A stretch of 64,000 bases of DNA from Filosporella fistucella. Lineage: Eukaryota > Ascomycota > Leotiomycetes > Helotiales. Below the pieces are notes generated by a model, which saw only the letters and a list, made by a program, of their open reading frames with translations, was not told the origin of the DNA and ran no database searches. Position numbers and translations under genes: made by a program. The DNA is taken from the NCBI GenBank assembly GCA_030077755.1, contig JAQJZZ010000014.1:3286001-3350000 (forward strand), read 5' to 3'. Of the stretch, positions 12,537-25,568 are shown one piece after another; within the stretch, counting starts at the first letter, position 1, and every line of letters begins with the position of its first letter.

Positions 12537-13996
12537 ATGGATGGATGTCAGTTGAAAAAATTCAATGCGAACGATGGGGTTGAGTTGAGTTATTGGGATA
12601 GTGGAGAAATGGAAGTAGGGCAGAGCAAGGAACTTTTGATTCTAGTATGTCTGACAAAATTTCCCTGTCTCGAGGCGTTCCGTTATGTTCTTAAGTTTGA
12701 TTGTGGACTTCTAGGCCCTGAGTTTAAGTATCTAAGTTTAGGTACGTACTTGATTGTTTTAGAAGGTGTGTTATATGTTAAATTGTTCTTGTAATTCCTG
12801 TTTCGAGAAGAGCGAGTTGGTGAGAATCCAAGAAGACGTGGATATTGGATTAGTTGGCTTTGCCTAGGTACTTCAAGTGGAGTCTGACATACAAAGTTAA
12901 TGTTTCGATCATGGATGGTATAAGTTCCCAATGCCATAATGTAAAGTTTGCTGTGAAGAGCGCATGAATAAATTTGTTTTATTGTTGCTTAGTACAGCTA
13001 CATTATCTGTTCCTTAATTGAGTCTACTCCAATATAACATCATTTGCGTTCTCTTCCTATTCACTGCAAGTATTCCATAGGAAGATGCTTACCAGCGTTT
13101 CATCATGCCATTTCTCTCATAAATTGCCATCATGGCTCGTGTTCTTAGGCACGAAACCCAACTAACAAATCTAGATCCATGGCTTCACAGGCTCATCTCT
13201 TGTCTGGAAACGCAACATATCACATTTCACCCCTAACTACCGAGTAATCGTCCCTGACCTGCGCGGTCACGGCGCAAGTTCGAGACCAAAACACGGATAC
13301 CACGTCAGTCGTCTAGCCATGGATCTCCGAGAGCTTATCCTATATGTGCAAGAAACCTCTTCAATCTTCAAAGATCAAAAGTGGAAAGCCATAGGCGGCA
13401 GTTTAGGCTGCTCAATTCTCTGGTCCTATGCTGAACTATTCACCACCGAACGATTCTCACATACTATTTTCGTGGACCAGAGTCCTCTTCAAAATAGCAC
13501 GCTCGATGGATGGGATTCTAGATACTGTAACAGAGGCATGAATAATTCTTCTGCGGTTGCAGCTCTCCAAGCTACTCTCGCCCTGTCGCCTGAGACAGCA
13601 CATAAAGGCACCATCGCAGCCTGTCTCTCTTACCGTGCGTTCCCAGAACCAACAGATAAGATATCAGAACAAGAAGCAGAAGCAGATGAAGCCTTCTTCC
13701 TTGGAGAAGCTATGAAAGGCAATGGAGAATGGTATGGTAAATTGATGGCTGATCATACAAGTAAAGACTGGAGAGATAGTATTCGTGCTACATATGGCGG
13801 AGAAGAGAGTCAGACTAAGGTCTTCGTGGTGGCTAGTAGTCGTAGCGGTTGTTTTCCTGCTGCTGGACCGATGCATGTCGTGAATTTGGTGGGGGAAAAG
13901 GCGAGAGGGGAGGTTGTGAGTTGGGGTGGTCACTGGTGTTATTGGGAGTCTCCGGAGAGGTTTGCAAAGTTATGTTTGGAGTTTCTGAGTGAGTGA
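12537..13996 (+). CDS. Alpha/beta-hydrolase fold protein, 309 aa
   Basis: Exons 12537..12644 and 13175..13996 join in phase 0 across a 530-bp intron, with an ACTAAC branch point just before the acceptor. Joining restores the strand-loop motif LLILIHGFTGSS, which includes the HG oxyanion motif at residues 38-39. PDLRGHG follows, then a nucleophile elbow GGSLG (Ser about 112) and a C-terminal GGHWCYWE with a likely catalytic His near residue 289. The usual acid position after the VFVVAS strand reads SSRSGCFP, so the third triad member is not obvious. Related fungal proteins act as esterases, epoxide hydrolases or haloperoxidase-like enzymes; the substrate cannot be inferred. There is no signal peptide, so it is probably cytosolic. 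Confidence 0.82.
12645..13174 (+). other. Unusually long intron (530 bp) of the alpha/beta-hydrolase gene
   Basis: It starts GTATGT and ends ACTAACAAATCTAG. Neighbouring introns are mostly 45-150 bp. I see no coding frame or recognisable RNA inside it. Confidence 0.75.
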
Positions 13997-14466
13997 ATGA
14001 GGTTGTAAAGGTGAGATGAGATATGTTAGAGGATGAACGAATCTTGAAGCATAATATGATGCTCCCCACTGTTCTCGGAAGCTTCAATCCTCTTCATAGA
14101 AAGGTAATGTCCGTAGGTCGGGAGGCCATGATCCTGATATAATTGTGAACGAACTTTTATTGCTGAAATAATACTTACACGAAGCTCAAGTAACAAGGAC
14201 AGCAACTTTTGGCTTTCACTGACATCCATATCGAAGACATTCAAGGCGGATTAAGGTAGGTATGTGAAGTCACAGCAAATGAATCCATGAAGCGGACAAT
14301 TGATTGGAAGAACAAGTTTGTATTCTATATTCTCATCTACCGATCCCATTCCTGACCATTGCCAACCCAAATAACCCCCCAAGACAACATAATTTATCCT
14401 ATATACACCAAACACAACCAACAAACTAAGAAAACGTACAAGAAAATTACCACCTCATATCACCCT
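13997..14466. other. Intergenic stretch between convergent 3' ends
   Basis: The hydrolase (+) and WSC (-) genes converge here. No gene or repeat recognised. Confidence 0.5.
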
Positions 14467-17400
14467 TCAATTCAAAGTTCCATTATTTCTCATCGCCTTC
14501 TGCACATCAAACCAGTACAAGCTTAGTCTGCTACCCGCTCCACAATACTCGGTGCTATTGCCCGGGCATGTGAAGCTACAATCCTTGCTGGTAACATTGG
14601 CACCTGGTGTGGCCCCAGTATTGCCATTGAAGTTCAACGTGTTACCGCACCAACACTCACGACCGTATTCTACTCCTGCGTATCCGTAGTTCCAACAGGC
14701 CGAGAGACACTTGGAGATTGTCATTGCGGCATCATTGAGTATTTGAGTTGAGAGGAGACGGCCGCTTGAGGGCTCAGAGACACAGGAGTAGGATGTGAAG
14801 TTTACGTTGCCTTGGGAGACGACTGGAGGTCCGGTGTAGGCTGGCTGAGTGGAAGAGGTTGAAGAGGAAGAAAGTGTACTGCTGCTGCTCGAAGATGCTG
14901 ATGTAGTTGTTGAGGCTACGTTGGATGATGAGGAAGAGGCTGAGCTAAAGGCTGAGGCTGAGCTCGATGAGGTGGAGCTCACGACGCTGCTGCTGCTACT
15001 TGAAGAAGTTGATGAAGCTTGGGCACTGGTAGATGAGGAGACACTGCTGCTGCTGCTGGACAAAATAGCCGATGACGAGCTACTGCTAGATGCTTCACTG
15101 GTACCGTTCTTGATGTACACACTCAAACGGTTTCCAGCTCCACAGTACGAGTATTTGTCGCCTGAACAGGTCATGCTACAGTCCGAATCCTTGGTCACGA
15201 CTGAGCCAGTTCCGAAGGAGTTTCCACACCAACATTCACGTCCATACTGCATCTAATTAGTTTTACGTTCATAACTAGATAGCATTTGCTTACCTCTGCA
15301 CCGAAATAGAGAAATCCGGAACACTTTGAAGCACACCATGCGATAGTATTGGTGTCGTTGGCGTACAAGGTAGGGAAGGCACGGCCGTTGGTTCCTTCAG
15401 TGTAGCATCCCATGTAATTAAAGAGTCCCACAGATTTCACGATTGTTGGTCCAGTTGGTGTTGCGGAGGCAGATGACGAAGTTGAAGATACTGAAGATGA
15501 GGAGTTGATTGTTGAGGAGGAGGATGAAGAGGCAGATGAGGCGCTTGAGGAGCTGCTGGAGATTGTCGAGGGCACAGAAGATGTTGAGCTGCTACTGATT
15601 GTGCTGGATGACGATGTTCCAGTAACTGAGGCACTGCTTGAAGACGATGATGAGGCTGTGCTGCTCGCGGCCGAGGAGGTGGATGAGACGAGAGTTGAGT
15701 TGTACTTATACATCTGCAATCTGTTTCCAGCACCACAGTACTCAGTCTTATCTCCTGGGCAGATGAAAGAGCAGTCTGCTTGGTTCGTAGCTGGGATACT
15801 TCCAGCTGCCAAGGTATTTCCACAGTAACCTGCCCACGTTAGCTGTGATCATCTACGGGCATTGGAGACTTACATTCACGTCCATACTCCACTCCCCACA
15901 TGGTGTAAGCAGAGCAAAATGTAGCACAAGATTCTAAATTCATGGTATCAGCTGCATATGTCTTGGCAGAAAGTGCTCGTCCAGTAGTGGCTTCGGTATA
16001 GCATCCTTGGAAAGAGTAGTTGCCACCGATAACCTGGTCGATTTGGAGAACACCAGTTGGAGATGGTGTTGCAGAGCTAGAAGAGATAGTTGTGCTTGAA
16101 ACACTGCTGGAGACTGTGCTAGAGACCGAGCCTGAGATGCTACTCGAGGATGTGCTCGAGGTTGCTGCCGCAGACGAACTTGAGGAAGGCAGAGCAGTTC
16201 CGTTTTTAATGTAAACATTAAGACGGTTGCCGGCACCACAGTATTCGGTTGAATTGTCTAGAGAGTCAGCAAGAATACAGGGACAAGAAGAAGTGGCATA
16301 CCATTACAGGCCATGCTGCAATCAGTGATTGGAGCCTGAGCAGTTGCGATTGAATTTCCACACCAGCACTAGACAAGCGTCAATAATGTTTTCATGTCAG
16401 AAAGATGAGTAACTTACCTCTCCACCATATTCCACGCCGGCATATGTGTAGCTGGAAGCCGCACAAGCATCCACGCAGCTCTTCACAGTCTTGGTGGTAG
16501 TTGTCTTCCCGTTTGGCAAAGCTCTGCCATTTGTTCCTTCAAGGTAACATCCAATACTCGAGTAGCCAGAGACCCCAGGGTTTGTGATGGGGCCAGTTGG
16601 ATTAGTTGGGTTAGTTGGATTCGTCGTAACATTTCCATCAAAGCGGCTGGAATCAGCAAACAAAGAGATATAACTTCCGCCTTGGTTTGCTCCGACACCA
16701 TTGCCTCCACAGATCTGGTTGATATCTCCGGAACAAGCGAAGTCACAGTTGCCATCATCGACCTTCTGAATTGGAATAGTTGGTCCTCCCCAGCATTCTC
16801 TGTTGTATTGAGTACCGCAGAAGATGACTCCGGCAGCAGCACAAGCAGCAATACACTGCGCGTTTGTATTGGTAGCGCTACCGTAAAGTTGAGTCTTCAA
16901 TTGTCTGCCAGGGTTGTTCTCCTTGAAGCATCCAGTATATCTGTACAGACCAAGACCATCAGTCCTCAAAGGTGCAGCTTGTTCAGCAACAGCCAAGCAA
17001 TCAAATTCAATGAATTGTTTGCCGAAGTTTGGATCATCAACGTTCATGGTCCACTGAGCAGTCCCGTGATAAGGGTCTGTGTTCCATTGAGTTTTTGGGA
17101 CGTTGCAGTACAGGGTAGCTGTAGCGCTCTCTCCAGGTGCAAGAGTAGTACCTTCAGCGAGATCTACTTGATTATTGGCTCCGATGATCCCACCAACACC
17201 GAAAGGTGGCTTGGATACTGTGAGTGAGAGGCGGGCGCTATCTGAAGTGGCATTGTTGGTCAAACGCATCTTGAGGGATCGAGTAGTGTTCTCGGTAACA
17301 TTTCCGAATGTAAAGTTCTGTCCAGATTTGTATTGAACCCATCCGGTACCATCTGGAGTCTGGAATTCGAGGAGAGCAGTGGGAGCGGATCCAGATGTTC

Positions 17401-19806
17401 CGACGACATCCAAGATCTTAGTTCCGCCATCAGAGACAAAGTTAAGATATGTAGCAAAGTTTCCACTCTTGGAGGTGTCAAAGTTTACGGTAACAGTAAC
17501 TCCAGAGTTTCCTGGAATGGTTGTTGGAAGACCGATGAAAGTGAAGGCGCCAGCACGCGGGCCCGAAGCAGTTTGATTTGGAGCAATAAATCCAGATGTC
17601 TCACTCGTAAGAGAGTACTTGACATCTTGGATTGTCAATGGGGAATTTCCCAAGTTGGTCAAAATGAAAGATTGATTCACACCGCCAGCCTGTTGACCGG
17701 TGATAACACCTTGGAAAGCCAAAGTGATAGGGCTGACAGAAAGCAAGGGGCCAACACTCTGTCCGGTACCTCGGAAGGTAATTGGGGTGCTAGTGCTGTA
17801 GCCTGCAACATTGTTGGTTGTAGCAACGACAACATCAGATGAAAGAGGGCCAACGGATTGAGGGTTGAAGTAAGCCTGGAAGCTGAAAGTTTGTCCTGCA
17901 GTCAATGTGACTGGGGCGGTTGGAGTACCGCTGATATTGAAATTAGCATTTCCAGTCAGGTTGACGTTTGTGACAGTTACTCCGACGTTAGCTTTGCAAG
18001 TAATGGTCTTGGCAGCTGTGGCGTTGTTTACATTGGCAACACCGAAGTCCACAGGTGACGTGCAGTTGATCGGAAGGTTGACAGGAGATCCGAATCCGTA
18101 GAGGAAACCTTGGTTCGAGGTGAGGTATACTCGACCGTCACCAAAGACTGGGCGAGTGAATTTCCCGATTCCTGGAATGTTGAAACCGTTGATTTGAGTC
18201 ATCAATGCATTCTCTGGGATGGCCTTATAAATGCGAAGATTTTGTCCATCGACATCACTGGTCCAGACAAGACCAGTTCCTGCTTGTCCATTCAATGAGG
18301 TTGTAGTTCCGTGGCCTACACCGAGCACGTAGGCATTCTTGGTAGGACTGTCTGCAACTTTGGTGAAAGATGGAACACCTGCATCGCAAGAGAACTTGAA
18401 TACGTGTGTTGGGTATTGAATGACTGTGGATGTTAGTTTTCGATTTTCCATTGCAGCGAGTGACTAACCATTGATATAGATGTAACCACCCTCCAATGGA
18501 TAAACACCAGCACCTGCGTATACGGAGTTCTCGTTCTGGTAGACTTGAATAACATCGTCCAACTTGTTAGGTCCGTTTTGGTATCCTCCCAAGTCATCCA
18601 AATTCAACCAATAAGTCTTTCCACTCTTACCGGTAACAACTCCAATTCGCTTGACATCACCACAAGAGAATTGACTTGGAAGAAGTTCCAATGGACTAGT
18701 TCCGAGATCACGATCGGCACCATCCAATTGTGTCTTTTCCCAAGGCATGAAAAAGTCGACAACAGTCAAACTTCCGTCTCCATTGATTGTCATGTGAACA
18801 GCAGCTTCTTCGAGAGAGGTTGGAGGATTGCGACCATTAACAGGAATTGTGCTAAGTTGAGAAGCATATCCGTTTCCAGTGGCGAAGAAGAGGGATCCAG
18901 CGTCATCGGAAGCCAAACCTCCTCCAGACATCCAGACGCCACCACCTGGAGTTGTGTTTGGAACACCTGCTCCTTCGGTTGCATATCTCTCGACAGTTGC
19001 ACCGGTTGTCTTGTCCCAACCCATGATCCATCCAGTAAAGTTGTATTGAACACAATGGGAGGCAAATCCGGCATAGATATATTGGCCGGTGTGCAAAAGA
19101 GCTGGACGTTGATGGTGGATACCTCCATTGAAACTTCTGATTGGGTTATTTCTGGCAACAGTTCCTTCAAGATCTACCGGGAAATTTGGGCGTTCAGTCA
19201 AGTCATTGACGTTGATCGCGTGGACGTAGTATCTTCCATTGGGCCTTCCCTGAGCGCCATTTCCTCCATTCTGGTTGACGTATGTCTTAGCTGTGAGATA
19301 CAAGGTATCGGTAGCTGGATCAATTACACCAGTCGCGGTTACACCAATCAGAGGATTGATGTCGACGCATCCGTCCAAGTCAGCAGTCAGGAAGGGGATG
19401 TGAAGATTTCTGCTTGCTACAATGGCTCCAGTCTTTGCATTAATTTTGTAGACATTATTTTGGGTGGTTGAGAGGTAGACGTATTGGACGCCATCGGATG
19501 GTGTATAGACCAGTGGTTGGGAGAAGACCTGTTCCTTGGCACCGTTGTAAGTTCCAGGTAAAGTTGTCTTGAATAGCTGTCCGAACTGGCTGCTACCAAC
19601 AATGGAAGGATCCATATTATGATTACTACCGGGGTCAGAAAGATTGGCAAGTTTGAATTGTCCCAGCGAACTCACGTTTGATATCCCGTCCTCGAATTAT
19701 CTCCTCCCCAGGTAATAGTATCTGTCGAGGCGAGTGAAGAGACATGGCTAACGAAGAAAGAAAGGAAAAAGGTCAAAACGAATGTGGTAGACATTATGCC
19801 AGACAT
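14467..19806 (-). CDS. Large secreted protein: beta-propeller, Ig-like modules and five WSC domains, 1686 aa
   Basis: Seven exons on the minus strand keep phase throughout: 19676..19806, 18469..19625, 16418..18423, 16302..16368, 15874..16257, 15294..15829 and 14467..15246. A signal peptide (residues about 1-27) leads into a PQQ/YVTN-like propeller region (about 30-480), with repeats of the VYLSTTQNNVYKINAKTGA kind. Two or three ASH/choice-of-anchor-D type beta-sandwiches follow (about 500-850). Five WSC domains begin near residues 918, 1049, 1199, 1383 and 1574, each with the GCY..GRAL..C..C....GVEYGRECWCGN..C...C.G....CGAGNRL pattern. Poly-Ser linkers, probably O-mannosylated, separate the later ones. 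There is no TM segment or GPI signal at the C-terminus. WSC domains bind carbohydrate or sense the wall, so a wall-associated or extracellular glycan role is likely. An alternative in-frame ATG lies four codons downstream of the first. Confidence 0.85.
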
Positions 19807-22643
19807 ATTGAAGTTTGCCCCAAGACAAGGCTTCTGTAGATAACGAAGGGGTAGCTACAGCGAGCAAGATTAGATAGCAGTTGTCAAAAGCAAGTGCTGG
19901 AGGCGTTCCTCATGTTTATGTATCTTCGGAAGTGAAAATTGCTGCCAGGAGCTACAGATTATGGCGCCGTCGAATTGCTAAGGAATCTAGAGATGATTGG
20001 AAATAGATCAAGAGGGATAGCTCAACCACATTGTCGGATGGTCCGTAGAGCAGAGTGGAGTGAATAATTCGAAGCTGCTGGAGACGAGAGGGTAAAAAGA
20101 GTCAAGCCATGCCGCAACAGGAAGCCTAGGTCGGATGCAGCAGCAAACAAACAAACTAGTTGTGCAGTAGGAAGGGGGAGTAATTGAGAATCGGGAGATG
20201 GATGGACTTCTTGCATGGCAATCTAAGGTCAACTGGGTTGACTAGGTCGAATCTATCAAAAACCTTGGCTGGCTTGACCTTATTTTGTTTAGAGCCGTTT
20301 AGAGCAGGTGGTGGAGGCAGTGATGCTGGGGGGTGGATGTGAGGCGCCGAGGACACCGACTTGGCTGGGCCTGTAAGATTGGCAGGATTCACACGCGGGT
20401 TTGACTTTGGCTCGTCTGGTTGACTTTTTTCCCCGCGCCATCGCGTTGACGAAAGCTGGCCCTTGGCCTTGACTTTCCTTGACCTCACTTAATCCCAGGT
20501 ACCAGAACTCGTTCGATGCGTTCGCACCAGTGAGAGCAGGTCTTCGGATGGCTTGCAGCCACACTGTCAACACTATGATTTAGTTTATTTACCCACCCCT
20601 GAATCATTCCCATATTTATTTATTAAACCAAGTCACATTGGGTTGGAATCAGAGGATCGAGCCAAGGGTGCATTGTTGGTGCATTTGGCAGGGAGAAAAT
20701 ATGAAAAAGATAGCAAGGAATTTGAGCATTCGCAGCCCGATTGCCGACTGTTCCCTAGCACGGAATTCAATTTGTATAGGAAACGCATTCTTGTACACAG
20801 GCATTGATATTCAATCGATTGTCGTCAGATGGTCATTGCTGCTCATATAATATATGAAAATAAATTCTTCAACTTCTTCTTTGGAAGGTAGAAATGCACA
20901 AATCTGCAGGTCAATATACCCTCACTTGTGTCCTGCCCAAATCGCTGCGCTCTTTCCTTCGGACTGGCTCAACTGGCTCGTATCTCTGCGGCGAGGCTGA
21001 TCAAGACCCTGCTGATCGCCTGTTTGTGCGTTGACGGCCCTGCTGCTAAGAATAAGATAGTATTTAGCTTATCACCTTCTGCGTTGGGACTCCCGCTACA
21101 CATTCTTGCTCCGTAATCTACTTTAACTCCTGAGAAAGCTGTCTTCCAAATGGAGCAGTTTCAATTAGTCGAGACTGGATGCGACAGATTCGACGTCGAA
21201 CAATTGATCAGAGGCATTTATTGGAAATGCAAACAATTTGGTACTGACTCCGGAACATTGCATATGAGGTCTATTTTGACTCGTTCGACCTCCCCGCATG
21301 TCTCAGCCATGCCGGAAACCCGTTGAGGTTGATTCACAATATTTCCTTCGTGCCCGTCGAATTCGCGCGGGAGGAGATGAGATGATGTTCATTTTACGGG
21401 TGGAGATCTTCGGCCCGTCACCAAGAATCATGGCTGACCAAACACTTGGGCCTTCCACTGTTCACAGTCGTTTCTTCATTTTGGCGTGCTGAGTCGTCGT
21501 CCTCGTCGTCGTTTTTGTCGTGACGAACTTTGCAGCTGGCACAGACACAGACACAATGCGGTAGCCATGGCACACGGGCATGCCTATCACGAAAAGTTCG
21601 CACATGCGGACATTCAGTATTTTCTTCCGAGTTCCAATTTTTCAACAACCTCAGTTGGCGTGTCGGCTGCTGCATGTAGGCACACCGTGCGAGAACGTCG
21701 AAGTTTGCCGATTTCCGTAAAAATGGTGACGGCGAGATCATTTCTGTACAAGTATGGCCAAGCCGCTCTTTTCTCCCTGAGCCACATATTCCACGCTCGG
21801 ATTGGTCTCGATTCAGCACCAGCTCAAAAGTCCTATTCAAGTAAGGTGGGCAGTTTTGGAGCTGCTCTAGAGTCGATGTCGGTCTTTTTGGGAAGAGGCT
21901 AAGAAGATACCACGCGTTCCTGCAGCTGGTTGCCCGTTGAAGATGGTCAGATGGCGAATTTTGGATTGGAACCATATTTGAATTCTCCTAGTCATGGCAA
22001 TAGTTGTGTGCAGTGATCTACGGAATCAGTGCCATGCCAATGATGAACCAGAGCCATGAATGAATGGGAGCCAGGTATGAATGAACCAGAGCTATTGATG
22101 AACCAAACTCCCAGAGCCGTGAGGGAGAGCCGTGAGCAATCGGACCCGATGAATCAAGTACCAACACCGGACATCGGAATCCTCTTTCCCATATTGTCTC
22201 TATTTCCTGTCCCCAGATCTAAGCCCTACAGCTGGATTGTCTCAACGATGGCACCTGAACGAGATTAAGGGTCACAGAGCTTTCGATTGGTAAATCCCTA
22301 CCTTCATCTTGACAGCCTATGATGGCAATCGCTGCGACGAATGATACTCCTCGCGAACTCAATTAGATGCTTTTGCCTGCCTACGATCCAAAGATGGGAA
22401 ACTTGTGCCTTGTGGAAGTATGGCATGGAATAATTTTGGTTGGGGGTGGGGTGGTTCGGGTGCTTCTGGGTGTTGGTGTTCACAAATTCATTTCTCGCTT
22501 CCGCATCCACACCGTCTGTCCTTATCGTTATCGTGCTTAGTCACCACCTTTCTTTCCAAAAAAGTTTCTGCATGCAGGACAGGAGCAGGTAAAGCGAGGA
22601 AGCCGCATGCCAGAGAGCCCATAATAAAGAATCGCCAGCATTC
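19807..22643. other. Divergent intergenic region of 2.8 kb
   Basis: It separates the divergently transcribed WSC-protein and helicase genes. No coding frame is convincing. A loose tandem motif around ATGAACCAGAGC occurs at about 22040-22135. Confidence 0.5.
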
Positions 22644-24495
22644 ATGATTTCCCTTTCTACCTTGAAACGCAACCAAGTTTTACGAACCATTTTCACCGTC
22701 GCAATGGAGCCCAAACGAAACCCAGCTAGAAGACACCCTTACAGAGGCGGACATGGCAAAAAGGGGATGTCAACAAATACAGGAGCTGCTCGAGTCGAGA
22801 CTGCACCAATGCCATCAATTCCAAGAGTACATACTCCACCGTTGACGGTTGCTGTCCCTCTCGATACTCCTCGATTCGCAGATCTTGCGAAAGAGAATCT
22901 GCTGTCGCCAGTGCTGCTTCAGACAATCACGCAGGACATGCAGTTTGACCATATGATGCCAGTTCAAGCCGCCACTCTCCACGAGCTGCTGGCGAACCGT
23001 ATTGATTGCCTGGCACAAGCAAAGACCGGGACTGGAAAGACCATTGCGTTCCTTCTCCCTGCTATTCAGACTCTCATAAACAGAAACAGAGGCAGCGGAT
23101 CTGGCATTTCTCTACTCGTCATTTCTCCTACCAGAGAGTAAGTCTTTCAAAATGCCTTGAAATCGAATTCCAAATCTACCAATATATACACTTTTCTCCA
23201 TTATGCGACTGACACATTCCAGGCTTGCTATGCAAATTGCAAAAGAAGCCAACCAGCTTCTCCAACGACTGCCTCAGTTCAAAGTAGGCATCGCTATCGG
23301 AGGAACAAACAAGAACTCGGAGGAGAAGGCTATTCTTGGAGGATGCGATATACTCATTGCCACGCCAGGAAGATTGTATGATCACCTTTCAAATGATCAA
23401 ATCCGCTACAGTTTCCGCCACCTCGATACTCTCGTTCTCGATGAAGCTGATCGCTTGCTTGATATGGGTTTCATGAATGCTCTCAAGGATATCATCAAGT
23501 GTCTTCCCGACAAAGCCACAACACAAAGACAGGGAATGCTTTTTTCCGCCACCATTGCACCGCACGTGGAAAATGTCGCGCATCTTGTCCTTGGAAAGGG
23601 TTATAAGTTCATATCTACAATCCCAGCTGGCGAGAAGAACACTCATGACCGTGTACCCCAACATCTCACAGTTGTCCCAACATTCTCCGACGTGGCACCT
23701 GCTTTGGTGGGTTCCCTACGTTCAGAAATTGAACTCGAAGGTGCATCAACATTCAAAGCAATCGTGTTTGCACCAACCGCTGCTCTTGTCGATTTCTACA
23801 CCCAAATCCTGGAGAAACTGCCAAATATGCCCAAAGTCAGTGCCCTGCACTCTCGAGTCAACCAAAGTAAGCGAACAAATGTAACAAACTCGTTCAGAGA
23901 GGCCAAGAACGGAATTCTCGTCGCAACAGATGTTGTGGCCAGAGGAATGGATTTCCCAGCCGTGACCAACGTCTTCCAGGTCGGAGTTCCAGCAGACAAA
24001 GAATCTTATATTCATCGATTAGGGAGAACTGCCAGGGCTGGAGCCGAAGGCAGGGGGACCTTCATTATCACTCAGCCTGAGACATTCTTTTCGAAATGGA
24101 CGCTGAAGGAAATCACCTTTGAGCCAATCGAGGCTGATCTGAGCTCGAAAAGCGATGTAATTGCTATTGCCGAGTCACTTGGGCCAGAGGTGCATGCGAA
24201 GACATATCAAGGCTGGTTGGGCTACTACAAGAATCACACCAAGGGGCTAAAGTGGGATAATCATCAACTGGTGGCAGAGGGTAACAAATTAGCTCGCGAA
24301 GGTATGGGAGCAGTTGAAAAACCCGGTATCAGAAAGTCTACAGTTGGAAAGATGGGATTGAAGGGAGTACCAGGCATCACTGTCCTCCCCGATCCTCCGA
24401 GAGATCATGGTGCTCGTGGTGGGGGAGAGGGTAGAAATGGTGGACGTGGTGGACGTGGTGGAAAGACTGCCGGGGCTGGATTTCGTGTAGGATGA
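22644..24495 (+). CDS. DEAD-box ATP-dependent RNA helicase, mitochondrial (Mss116-like), 588 aa
   Basis: Exons 22644..23137 and 23223..24495 join in phase 2, splitting motif Ia (PTRELA). All helicase motifs are visible: Q motif (FDHMMPVQ), Walker A AKTGTGKT near residue 128, TPGR, DEAD near 238, SAT near 273, TDVVARGMDFP and HRLGRTARAG near 429. The basic, Ser/Thr/Arg-rich start with few acids looks like a mitochondrial presequence. The C-terminus is an RGG-like Gly/Arg tail, which commonly binds RNA. The overall plan fits the Mss116/Cyt-19 group that remodels mitochondrial introns and other RNAs. The organelle is inferred from the N-terminus. Confidence 0.9.
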
Positions 24496-25568
24496 ATGGA
24501 TATGATTGATGTTATCTTGTAACAATATGGGAATGTTGTGGGATAGAGATACCCTTAGCGTTGGCGCATAGAGAAGGCTACAATAGATTTTCCGGTCTTA
24601 GATACATACCTTTGTAAAATATATGATACTAGGAGAAGTATCCATCCAATCCACTACTTCTTGTGTCCCACCTGTTCAGTTAATCGCTGTGACTTGTGCG
24701 AGCTGGATCCTGCAGAATTTCTAGGGCGTTGAGAATATCTCGCATATAATTACTCTGGATTAAAAGTGCCCAAAGCGGACAAGAGGGGTTTGAGATATCC
24801 TTATAGATTTCACGGAATGGAAAGAGACCTTCAGGTCTAGAAAGCGAATTGGAAACAAGGACATTACGACCAAGCATTGAAGCCATATTGAGATTACTTC
24901 CATGAGTGTACAATAATTCAAGGAAATATGGTAGCGGACTAGGCTTATAATTTAGAGGAGCTTCGCGGTAGCCGGTCGAATTTACACAGATTTGAGTGGT
25001 TCCAATGGATTCATCTAAGCTCTTATCATTGAAAGCACTATTCCTTGTCTCGAGGATAACTTAAGTTACTGTCCTTTCAATTTCTAATTAGGCAGACTAG
25101 GACTTTGAGCACGAAGTTCATGAAAAGCAACTCTTTCATATTCCACAAATTTTTTGATGGCTCTCGACCTGAATATGTCTAGTCACTGCCAGAGCAAGAA
25201 TCCGCAATCCTTCAATTTCATGAATTTTTGCATAAACCCCCATATCTTTGACCTCGCCAAGGAAAGGGGGTAAACCCGCGTGATATAAGCACCCGAATCC
25301 ATCGAACACAGCCACTCATGGCGGGGCTTTCTCAACCTCGTCGCTCTCGTATCGGCCATATCCATACTAGCGCATCCCAAAGCTCAGCAGCTTATTTCAG
25401 GCAACAGAATACCAATTGACATCATTTGTCCTCTTGTTTAAACATCTTCATCTCAAACTCCCATCACGCGTTGTCTTGTCCTCTCTCACAACACCACCCC
25501 ACTCCCCTTTCTGGGTGCCTAATTGGCATCTCTCTTCTCTCTCACACTCAAGAGAAGAAATGTAAACA
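24496..25568. other. Intergenic stretch holding a gene relic
   Basis: Apart from the broken minus-strand frames at 24680-25330, no gene is seen. The last 200 bp are CT-rich and probably form the leader of the downstream membrane-protein gene. Confidence 0.45.
24680..25330 (-). pseudogene. Probable relic of a protein-coding gene (possibly BTB-type)
   Basis: Three successive minus-strand frames read like ordinary protein but are broken by stops and shifts. One (about 25150-25260) contains VYAKIHEIEGLRILALAVTR, which resembles the helix after a BTB fold (VYAIADKYDIPGLK type). The next, one base out of frame, gives KKFVEYERVAFHELRAQS. A third runs 122 codons without an ATG to a stop at 24680. 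No splice sites join them in phase. The family guess is weak; the decay is better supported. Confidence 0.35.

Noticed and set aside
14849..15828. Plus-strand Glu/Asp/Leu-rich open frames
   Set aside because: They are antisense shadows of the poly-Ser linkers of the WSC protein.
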